NCBI GenBank assembly: GCA_018971455.1
Contig: JAGXAV010000197.1
Coordinates: 1-5,047, forward strand
DNA: 5,047 nucleotides
Direction of reading: 5' to 3'
From: Rhodospirillales bacterium
Lineage (GTDB): Bacteria > Pseudomonadota > Alphaproteobacteria > Acetobacterales > Acetobacteraceae
Shown here: positions 1 to 4,751 of the stretch, piece after piece
Layout of the letters: every line of letters starts with the position of its first letter
Position numbering within the stretch: position 1 is the first letter of the stretch
Program-made: the position numbers and the translations under genes
The notes under the pieces: model-generated
The model's input: only the letters and a program-made list of their open reading frames with translations
Database searches by the model: none
Told to the model about the DNA's origin: nothing

Positions 1-1049
1 CCGGCGACCCGCCCTGACCGGAGCTCATCGAGCGCCGCCTGGGCGTCGCTCAGGGGACGCTCAGTAATCGGCATCGCCCCAAGTTTTCCGTCCCGTGCGA
101 TCTGGAGAAGCTCTTTGAGCTCCGCGAGACTGCCGACATAGGATCCGGCGATGTGGATTCCCTTGAGTGGGATGAGGGGCAGCTGCAAGGAGGTCGATCC
201 ACCGAAAAGGCCGACGATGAACAGCGTGGCTGCCTTGCGCAGCAGAGAGAGGCTGAATTCTACTGTTGACTGCGAGCCAACAAAGTCAATGGCGGCGCCG
301 ACGCCGCCCTCGGTCTGGCGCATCAGCCGCCGACGTTGATCGGCGTCGGTGGGGTCGATCGTCTCGACAGCGCCGGCCTGCCGGGCAAGATCCCATCGAT
401 CGCGATTGATCTCGGCGACAATGGGCGACACCCCAAAGGCGTTACTGGCAATTCGGATCGCAGCAAGACCCACACCACCCGCTCCGACGATAAGCAGCTT
501 GCCGCCGTTGAGCGCACCAATTGCCTTCCGGACGGCTGAGTAGGCGGTCAGGCCGGAGCAGGCATAGGTCGCGGTAAGTGCTTCAGGAAGGTCGCCGAGC
601 GGCAGCAGGTAGCGGGCGTCTGGCACCAGGACATGGTCACTGAACCCACCATCGATGCTCGTGCCGAGCGCTTCAGGCCGCGCGCAGAGATGCTCACTAC
701 CCGAACGGCACAGCGCGCAGCGCCCGCAGCCGATCCATGGATAGACCAGCACCGGTTCACCCGTAGATATGTCGGCTTCGGCCCCGGCCTGGATCACGGT
801 TCCAGAGATCTCGTGGCCCAGCGTTCGTGGCAGATTCAGCGCCTTGGAAAGGTCCATGCTCTGGCCGCCGCCGAGGTCGAAGTGCCCCTCCCAAAGGTGA
901 ATATCGCTATGACAGACCCCACAACAGCGAACACGGACCAGCACCTCCCGTCCCTTCGGGACGGGCAACGGCTCCACCGCTTCGCAAAGGGGGCGGCCGA
1001 ATTGCTGCAGCTTGAAGCTCCGCATTTGTGCAACGGTCGTTCCGCTCAT
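1..1049 (-). CDS. Zinc-dependent alcohol dehydrogenase (medium-chain MDR family), C-terminus cut by window edge
   Basis: Predicted cytosolic enzyme oxidising an alcohol to an aldehyde or ketone with NAD+. About 350 residues are visible; the MDR family is usually 345-370, so only a short C-terminal tail is missing. The N-terminal GroES-like domain carries the catalytic zinc ligands C46 (GVCHSD), H79-E80 (LGHE) and C164 (TYACSGLTAY). The structural zinc ligands C108, C111, C114 and C122 are all present. The Rossmann domain has GAGGVG at 189-194. E213 in VAEINRDR occupies the position of the acidic residue that selects NAD over NADP in liver ADH. The start is the ATG at 1049, preceded 5 nt away by AGAGGAGA. 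It lies 44 bp downstream of the crotonase gene on the same strand, so the two probably share a transcript. A perfect 5-bp stem (1063-1076) lies in that gap. Family assignment is firm; the substrate is unknown. Confidence 0.95.
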   Translation of the reverse strand, partial: MSGTTVAQMRSFKLQQFGRPLCEAVEPLPVPKGREVLVRVRCCGVCHSDIHLWEGHFDLGGGQSMDLSKALNLPRTLGHEISGTVIQAGAEADISTGEPVLVYPWIGCGRCALCRSGSEHLCARPEALGTSIDGGFSDHVLVPDARYLLPLGDLPEALTATYACSGLTAYSAVRKAIGALNGGKLLIVGAGGVGLAAIRIASNAFGVSPIVAEINRDRWDLARQAGAVETIDPTDADQRRRLMRQTEGGVGAAIDFVGSQSTVEFSLSLLRKAATLFIVGLFGGSTSLQLPLIPLKGIHIAGSYVGSLAELKELLQIARDGKLGAMPITERPLSDAQAALDELRSGRVA

Positions 1050-1054
1050 TTCAT

Positions 1055-1062
1055 TCTCCTCT
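1055..1062 (-). promoter_or_regulatory. Ribosome binding site of the alcohol dehydrogenase gene
   Basis: The minus strand reads AGAGGAGA, ending 5 nt before the ATG at 1049. It fixes the start, because the nearby ATG at 1054 is out of frame and stops after two codons. Confidence 0.7.
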
Positions 1063-1076
1063 GCGGTTCGGACCGC
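1063..1076. repeat. Short inverted repeat in the crotonase-dehydrogenase gap
   Basis: GCGGT and ACCGC form a perfect 5-bp stem around a 4-nt loop, directly upstream of the dehydrogenase ribosome binding site on the minus-strand transcript. No U-run follows, so it is not a standard terminator. It could affect processing or translation between the two cistrons, or be chance in GC-rich DNA. Confidence 0.3.
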
Positions 1077-1093
1077 GCCTTGGATATCGATCG

Positions 1094-1897
1094 TCACGGT
1101 TCATGCCGGAAAACTGGCGGCCGCTTTTCGACGAATGCGGTGACCGCTTCGCGGTGATCCGGCGTTCCATGCGCAAGAGACTGCATGCAGGCCGACAGTT
1201 CCAGGATCGTCTCCAGCCCGGCTCCCTCGGTTGTCTGCATAAGGCGCTTCGCCAGGCGCACGGCGCTGGTCGGATTGGCGGCAATCCGGCCAGCGAGATC
1301 GCGTGCCATTGGGAGGAGTTCCTCGGGTTCCACCACACGTGAAACCAAGCCCCAGGCTAACGCCTGCCCGGCATCGATTAGGTCACCTGTGAAAATCATT
1401 TCCGCCGCACGTGATGCGCCGATCGCACGACGGAGAAACGCAACGCCACCGTCGCCGGGAATGATGCCAAGCTTGACAAAGGTGGCGCCAAACTTGGCCT
1501 TCGTACTAGCAATCCGGATATCGGCCATGCACGAAAGATCGAATCCTGCGCCGATCGCAGGACCGTTGACGGCAGCAATAAGTGGCACGCGCAGAGTGGT
1601 AATGGCGCGTGGAATCCTCTGGATGCCGTCCTCATACCCGTTGCGCACGCGCCAAGCGTCCATTTGACTGAAGCCGTCGCGTGCTGCCATATCGCGGACA
1701 TTGCCGCCGGACGAGAACCCCGCGCCGGCTCCGGTAATAACCGCGGCGCGTACCGCATGATCCGCGTTGAGACGACGAACAGCCTGCTCGATGCCGGAGA
1801 TCATTTCTTCCGACGAAATTGCATTGCGCAGCTCGGGGCGATTCAGCGTGATAATTGCAACGCCTGCATGTTCTTCGATCAGAACGGGGTGTGTCAC
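1094..1897 (-). CDS. Crotonase-superfamily protein (enoyl-CoA hydratase/isomerase-like)
   Basis: A 267-aa acyl-CoA-processing protein of usual crotonase length (about 255-270). Oxyanion-hole segments are visible at GFSSGGNV (60-67) and NGPAIGAGFDL (111-121). The CoA-fold signature continues through FVKLGIIPGDGG (140-151) and the helix MIFTGDLIDAGQALAWGLVSR-type segment (from 168). Compared with rat enoyl-CoA hydratase, the two catalytic glutamates are replaced: E144 by D120 and E164 by F140. Another acidic residue, D149, sits in the GDGG loop, near where dienoyl-CoA isomerase and PaaG-type isomerases place a catalytic Asp. A classical hydratase reaction is therefore doubtful; isomerase, hydrolase or another acyl-CoA chemistry is possible. 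The start is the GTG at 1897, with GGGAG 8 nt upstream. An in-frame ATG at 1960 would add 21 residues unlike the family. First gene of a probable operon with the alcohol dehydrogenase. Confidence 0.93.
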   Translation of the reverse strand: MTHPVLIEEHAGVAIITLNRPELRNAISSEEMISGIEQAVRRLNADHAVRAAVITGAGAGFSSGGNVRDMAARDGFSQMDAWRVRNGYEDGIQRIPRAITTLRVPLIAAVNGPAIGAGFDLSCMADIRIASTKAKFGATFVKLGIIPGDGGVAFLRRAIGASRAAEMIFTGDLIDAGQALAWGLVSRVVEPEELLPMARDLAGRIAANPTSAVRLAKRLMQTTEGAGLETILELSACMQSLAHGTPDHREAVTAFVEKRPPVFRHEP

Positions 1898-1905
1898 TCG
1901 ACTGT

Positions 1906-1910
1906 CTCCC
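1906..1910 (-). promoter_or_regulatory. Ribosome binding site that sets the GTG start of the crotonase gene
   Basis: GGGAG on the minus strand lies 8 nt before the GTG at 1897. The resulting N-terminus, MTHPVLIEEHAGVAIITLNR, begins directly at the first beta strand of the crotonase fold, which supports this start over the ATG at 1960. Confidence 0.6.
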
Positions 1911-1969
1911 AGAGAAAACTCTCGTCCTGACGCAGGCGGCGAGCGACCCAAACGAACCATGAAGCGCCG

Positions 1970-1984
1970 TGACCGCAGCGGTTA
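1970..1984. repeat. Imperfect palindrome TnACCGCnGCGGTnA
   Basis: A 5-bp perfect stem (ACCGC/GCGGT) around a central A, plus one outer T-A pair, about 75 bp upstream of the crotonase start. It could be a regulator site in the leader or promoter of the minus-strand operon. It is short and GC-rich, so chance is possible. Confidence 0.3.
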
Positions 1985-2078
1985 ACGATGAGGCAAGAGC
2001 TTGCGAAGTTGTGCGACGAGTCGTTCAATCACCCCCCCTACGGATAGGCAGCGGCTGCGGCTGCGCACGCACTTAGAT

Positions 2079-2096
2079 ATACGAGACGTGCCGTAT
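2079..2096. promoter_or_regulatory. Palindromic operator candidate for the TetR regulator
   Basis: The site reads ATACGnnACGTnnCGTAT: 14 of 18 positions are symmetric, with perfect 5-bp outer arms and a self-complementary ACGT core. TetR dimers commonly bind palindromes of this size placed between their own gene and the divergent target operon, as here. It ends 20 bp before the regulator's ATG and directly precedes the TATAAT box, so bound protein would block that promoter. The palindrome is directly visible; the assignment to this regulator is inference. Confidence 0.55.
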
Positions 2097-2098
2097 TT

Positions 2099-2104
2099 TA
2101 TAAT
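2099..2104 (+). promoter_or_regulatory. Possible -10 box of the tetR promoter
   Basis: A perfect TATAAT lies just after the palindrome. No good -35 hexamer is seen 16-18 bp upstream. If it is a true -10, transcription would start around 2110-2112, leaving at most a few bases before the ATG at 2117 and excluding the GGGAG at 2105-2109 from the mRNA. It may therefore drive a nearly leaderless message, or be an AT-rich coincidence. Confidence 0.3.
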
Positions 2105-2116
2105 GGGAGTCAAGTG

Positions 2117-2713
2117 ATGGACATATTACCGGCACCCCCACGGAGCCGAGGCCGCCCTCGCAGCGAAGCACGACGCAGCGCGATCCTGCGCGTGGCAATT
2201 CAATTGCTGTATGAAGTGGGCTTGCAGGATATCACCATTGAGGCGATCGCTGAGCGCAGCGGTGTCGGAAAAGCGACAATCTACCGGTGGTGGCCGAGCA
2301 AGGGGATGGTGGTGCTCGACGCTTATTTGGAGGAGATGGCCGGAAAGGTCACCGTTCCCGACACAGGTTCAGGCCGCGAGGATTTTCGGCGTCAGGCGCG
2401 GGCGGTCGTTCGATTTTATGGAGGAAAGGAGGGTCGAATTTTCGCCCAATTCGTTGCTGCCGGGCAGACAGATCCGATGCTCGCTGACGCCTTCCGCGAG
2501 CGCTTTTTGGCTCGCCGTCGTGCTGGCGTCCGGCAAATTTGGGATCGCGGTGTGGCACGGGGGGAGTTTCGCAAGGATATCGACCCTGACATTGCGCTGG
2601 ACATGATTTATGGGCCGGTCATTTATCGCCTCCTGACGAAGCGGGCCGAACTCTCGGCAGATTTCGCCCTTGAGCTCGTTGATGCCGCACTCGGCGGCCT
2701 CGTCGTGAGGTAG
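2117..2713 (+). CDS. TetR/AcrR-family transcriptional regulator
   Basis: A 198-aa DNA-binding regulator, typical TetR length (about 190-220). A basic arm (RSRGRPRSEARR, 9-20) precedes the N-terminal helix-turn-helix domain. The recognition region reads ITIEAIAERSGVGKATIYRW (39-58), a textbook TetR signature. The C-terminal helical domain (about 85-198) includes a DPMLADAFRERF segment and an IDPDIALDMIYGPVIYRLL-type segment, resembling the TetR_C_11 ligand-binding and dimerisation fold. The ATG at 2117 is preferred over the GTG at 2114, because GGGAG (2105-2109) is 7 nt from the ATG but only 4 nt from the GTG. It is divergent from the crotonase-dehydrogenase pair, the common layout for a local repressor. 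Its ligand, perhaps the pathway substrate or an acyl-CoA, cannot be inferred. Confidence 0.95.
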   Translation: MDILPAPPRSRGRPRSEARRSAILRVAIQLLYEVGLQDITIEAIAERSGVGKATIYRWWPSKGMVVLDAYLEEMAGKVTVPDTGSGREDFRRQARAVVRFYGGKEGRIFAQFVAAGQTDPMLADAFRERFLARRRAGVRQIWDRGVARGEFRKDIDPDIALDMIYGPVIYRLLTKRAELSADFALELVDAALGGLVVR

Positions 2714-2799
2714 CCGGTTTGCGTTTGTCGCTTGGCATTCGTCTTTGGTCCCATTGGTGTGGCGCCGCTGGCGTCGGACCGGTTCATGCGGCCGCTCCA
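2714..2799. other. Short convergent intergenic gap at the junction of metabolic and phage-type DNA
   Basis: This 86 bp separates the tetR stop from the stop of the convergent 95-aa gene. I see no clear intrinsic terminator, tRNA fragment or obvious attachment core. If the phage-type block is an integrated element, one of its ends may lie here or inside the tail of the 95-aa gene. Confidence 0.35.
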
Positions 2800-3087
2800 T
2801 TATTTGCGGTCGAGAGACCGTCTTATCCGCCAAGCAGGCTCTCTTGCATCTGGTGTGGCCAGCGGGTTGGGGCGAACTCCACGCAGGGTATCTGCGTGGA
2901 GGTTTCGGCTTTCAGGCCTTGTCGGGCCCTGATCGTCCTGTGCCTCCTGCTGCCACCATTTGTAGAGGTGGTGCAGGCCGAGGGTGATGGCGGCGGCGCC
3001 GGCCGCTGGCGGGCTGATGCCCGACAATGCGGCGATGGCTCCGGCGGCGACCAGCCACTCGGGTTCGGCTTTACGATCTTCAGACAT
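2800..3087 (-). CDS. Small hypothetical protein with one hydrophobic segment, next to phage terminase
   Basis: A 95-aa protein I do not recognise. An acidic/basic N-terminus (MSEDRKAEPE) leads into a long Ala/Gly/Ile/Leu-rich segment at about 11-38, probably one membrane helix or a hairpin broken at SPP (25-27). LYKWWQQ (41-47) follows, then a polar, Arg- and Pro-rich tail (about 50-95). The start is supported by a near-ideal AAGGAGG 7 nt upstream; an in-frame ATG at 3141 lies before this site and is less likely. It is the first gene after the large terminase, 134 bp downstream on the same strand. A holin-like or other small phage membrane protein is possible, but size and one hydrophobic stretch are the only support. 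The tail overlaps strong inverted repeats, so the ancestral C-terminus may have ended earlier. Confidence 0.65.
   Translation of the reverse strand: MSEDRKAEPEWLVAAGAIAALSGISPPAAGAAAITLGLHHLYKWWQQEAQDDQGPTRPESRNLHADTLRGVRPNPLATPDAREPAWRIRRSLDRK
2877..2901. repeat. Perfect 10-bp inverted repeat with 5-nt loop
   Basis: CTCCACGCAG (2877-2886) and CTGCGTGGAG (2892-2901) are exact reverse complements around GGTAT. A strong hairpin could form on either strand. It lies within codons for residues 63-71 of the 95-aa gene. No T-run follows on either strand, so it is not a classical intrinsic terminator. It might be a transcription attenuator, a protein-binding site or a recombination-related site. Confidence 0.6.
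2912..2932. repeat. Second, weaker inverted repeat next to the 10-bp one
   Basis: TCAGG (2912-2916) pairs with CCTGA (2928-2932), and the inner CC (2917-2918) pairs with GG around one bulged C. It lies 10 bp from the stronger repeat at 2877-2901. Together they make two consecutive hairpins in the minus-strand transcript of the 95-aa gene. Confidence 0.4.
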
Positions 3088-3094
3088 TGGGTGT

Positions 3095-3101
3095 CCTCCT
3101 T
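3095..3101 (-). promoter_or_regulatory. Strong ribosome binding site of the 95-aa gene
   Basis: The minus strand carries AAGGAGG with a 7-nt spacer to the ATG at 3087. It is the closest match to the Shine-Dalgarno consensus in the window. It is the main evidence that this small frame is translated from 3087 rather than from the upstream in-frame ATG at 3141. Confidence 0.75.
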
Positions 3102-3138
3102 TTGGGATGATGCCCCTGTCCCCCGCCAGCCGATCCTG

Positions 3139-3160
3139 CATGCGGTAATAACATGCGGTA
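3139..3160. repeat. 9-bp direct repeat CATGCGGTA x2
   Basis: CATGCGGTA occurs at 3139-3147 and 3152-3160, separated by four bases (ATAA). It lies in the 134 bp gap between the terminase stop and the 95-aa gene. On the minus strand this reads as two TACCGCATG iterons. It could be a regulator-binding iteron, an integration footprint or chance. A short inverted repeat TCAAC-AG-GTTGA (3163-3174) follows. Confidence 0.4.
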
Positions 3161-3176
3161 TTTCAACAGGTTGAGG

Positions 3177-3200
3177 CCGGCGGGGACGCCCCGTGGCGGC
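3177..3200. repeat. GC-rich inverted repeat downstream of the terminase gene
   Basis: CGGGG-ACG-CCCCG forms the core of a hairpin about 30 bp past the terminase stop, with some further pairing in flanking GCCG/CGGC sequence. No T-run follows on the minus strand. A weak terminator or transcript-stabilising stem is possible; the evidence is limited to the pairing. Confidence 0.3.
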
Positions 3201-3221
3201 CTGCTCCGAGGTGACCCGGCG

Positions 3222-4751
3222 TCACTCCCAGGTCGGTGCCGGCAGCGGTGGCAACAGCGGCAGGGGCCGCGGCATCTCCGGCAGCGGTGGCATCTGCGGC
3301 AGGAGGATCCCTTGGGCACGATGCAGATTTTCGTAATAGGTGATGATCGGCTCTTGCCTCGCATGACCCTTGATCCAGTCCAAGGCCTGGGCGGTCGAGT
3401 CGACCTGGTCATCGTGCTTGCCGCGCGGGAACATGGCGAGTTCGTGCAGATACCCGTCCAGCCACGCTGCCTCGCGCGGGAGATGAACCCGCCCGTTCTC
3501 AATCAGCGCGGTCTGCGCATGCATACGCATCACCTTGTCGCCGGCCGGCTGGTAGGCGGTGACATTATGAAACCCCTCCGCCTGGAACTCCTGGATCAGC
3601 TGCGTGCCGGAAGCGCGATCCTCGATGAGGACGACATCAGCGTGGTGGAGCTCTTGCTGCTCACGCACCGCGCGCTTGAGGTCGGGATACCCCAGGCGGG
3701 CGCGCAGAACGTGCAACAGGTAGATTGTGGTACCCAGCACGCCCCAGCTCGTGCACACGCTGTAATCGGCCAGCTCGGTCGCTTTGTTGGCCGAGTCCCA
3801 GCTCTGCAGGATGAGGTCGAATGTGGCCGGGCGCTCCGCCGGCCCATAGGCCTTGAACCACTCCACCTTAATGATGCCACCCCCCAGCGGCGTCGGCTCC
3901 TGCTGATACTGGCTGGCGAAGTTGGCCTCCCTTATGCGCCGGCGCAGCACCTCCAGCTCGGCCAGCGGCTCGCGCTCGGGATGCAGCGCCTCGCCGGCCT
4001 TGCGGCAATGCACATACTCCCCCATGGCCGAGCGGATGACGTGGCGCTCATCCTCCACCGCCACCGCGGCCAGCTTGCGGACGCCCCAAACCTCCCCACT
4101 GCCGGTCAGGTGACCGACCAGATCGTCCTCGTGCAGGCGCTGCATGATGACGATAATCGCACCGGTTCGCTTGTCATTGAGACGGCTGACCAGGGTGCCA
4201 TCGAACCATTCGTTGACCCGCCTCCGCTGCACCTCGGAGGCAGCCTCATCGGGCTTCAGCGGATCGTCGATGAGAATGGCGTCCGCCCCGCGGCCGGTCA
4301 CCACACCGCCCACCGACGTGGCATAGCGCGAGCCCCCCTTGGTGGTGGTGAACTCGCCCACCGCGTTGCGTGCCGGTGACAGCCTGGTGCCAGGGAACGC
4401 TGCCCGATACCAGGCCGACTCCATGACCGATCGGCAGTCCCGCGCCAGCTTATCGGCGAGATCCTGCGCATAGCTGACGCACATGAGGTGGGCCGCCGGG
4501 TGGTGGCCGAGCCACCACGCCACCAGTGCCACCGAGGTGAGGATGGATTTGAGGTGTCGCGGAGGCACGTTGATGATCAGCCGGCGTGTCTGGCCGGCCA
4601 TCACCGCGGCGAGATCGCCCGCGATCAGCTCGATATGCCAGTTGGGATGGTAGGGGGCGCCCGCATGGAGGTGGCGGAAGCACCGCTCGGCGAACGCCGT
4701 GAAATCCCACCGAAGCAGCTGGCAATAGAGGTCGAGGTCAGGATTCGCCAT
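3222..4751 (-). CDS. terL: Phage terminase large subunit (ATPase/nuclease)
   Basis: The DNA-packaging motor protein that cuts concatemeric phage DNA and pumps it into proheads through the portal. It has 509 aa and looks intact. The N-terminal ATPase shows a variant Walker A, PPRHLKS (63-69, Lys68), a Walker B, AILIDDP (158-164), and a coupling motif in VIMQRLHEDDL (201-211). The C-terminal RNase H-like nuclease has D319 (QSWDS), E377 (VVLIED) and D447/D448/D451 (HDDQVDS), the expected acidic triad. This layout fits the TIGR01630 type of large terminase. The ATG at 4751 lies inside the upstream DUF5681-like gene (14 bp overlap), with GGAGAG 11 nt before it, suggesting translational coupling. 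The extreme C-terminus (484-506) is an unusual proline-rich repeat. No portal gene follows, so the protein may be an orphan in a remnant or satellite element. Confidence 0.95.
   Translation of the reverse strand: MANPDLDLYCQLLRWDFTAFAERCFRHLHAGAPYHPNWHIELIAGDLAAVMAGQTRRLIINVPPRHLKSILTSVALVAWWLGHHPAAHLMCVSYAQDLADKLARDCRSVMESAWYRAAFPGTRLSPARNAVGEFTTTKGGSRYATSVGGVVTGRGADAILIDDPLKPDEAASEVQRRRVNEWFDGTLVSRLNDKRTGAIIVIMQRLHEDDLVGHLTGSGEVWGVRKLAAVAVEDERHVIRSAMGEYVHCRKAGEALHPEREPLAELEVLRRRIREANFASQYQQEPTPLGGGIIKVEWFKAYGPAERPATFDLILQSWDSANKATELADYSVCTSWGVLGTTIYLLHVLRARLGYPDLKRAVREQQELHHADVVLIEDRASGTQLIQEFQAEGFHNVTAYQPAGDKVMRMHAQTALIENGRVHLPREAAWLDGYLHELAMFPRGKHDDQVDSTAQALDWIKGHARQEPIITYYENLHRAQGILLPQMPPLPEMPRPLPLLPPLPAPTWE
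3241..3303. repeat. 39-bp-period tandem repeat encoding the terminase proline-rich tail
   Basis: GGCAGCGGTGGCA occurs at 3241-3253 and again at 3280-3292. The match extends over about 24 bp with two mismatches. The period is 39 bp, exactly 13 codons, and gives LPQMPPLP (484-491) and LPLLPPLP (497-504) in the terminase. This points to an in-frame duplication at the 3' end of the gene. Confidence 0.7.

Larger units (their letters stand above)
1898..2116. promoter_or_regulatory. Divergent intergenic regulatory region between the crotonase gene and tetR
   Basis: This 219 bp must hold the promoters for both the minus-strand crotonase-dehydrogenase pair and the plus-strand regulator. It contains an 18-bp palindrome (2079-2096), a TATAAT box (2099-2104), a 9-bp palindrome ACGAGTCGT (2016-2024), an imperfect palindrome TnACCGCnGCGGTnA (1970-1984), a run of seven C (2032-2038) and a small GCGGCT direct repeat (2051-2062). 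I found no convincing -35/-10 pair for the minus-strand operon. Confidence 0.6.

Noticed and set aside
633..1157. 174-aa plus-strand frame over the dehydrogenase start
   Set aside because: It is antisense to the conserved zinc-ligand region of the dehydrogenase, with no family-like sequence and no good ribosome binding site noted.
1185..1667. 160-aa plus-strand frame opposite the crotonase gene
   Set aside because: Mirror frame of a clearly conserved crotonase; composition is arginine-, alanine- and proline-rich without motifs.
1898..1960. Upstream in-frame ATG giving a 288-aa crotonase
   Set aside because: The 21 extra residues are unlike the family, and a ribosome binding site is correctly spaced before the GTG at 1897.
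2369..2833. 154-aa minus-strand frame overlapping tetR
   Set aside because: It is antisense to a well-supported TetR regulator and has no recognisable domain.
3088..3141. Upstream in-frame ATG giving a 113-aa version of the small hydrophobic protein
   Set aside because: The near-consensus AAGGAGG lies between this ATG and the ATG at 3087, pointing to the downstream start.
3177..3200. Intrinsic terminator for the terminase gene
   Set aside because: There is a GC-rich stem but no U-run on the minus strand, so I list it only as an inverted repeat.
3153..4379. 408-aa open frame on the plus strand opposite the terminase gene
   Set aside because: It is antisense to a terminase with full ATPase and nuclease motifs. 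Its protein shows no recognisable domain and its openness is explained by GC-rich codon use.
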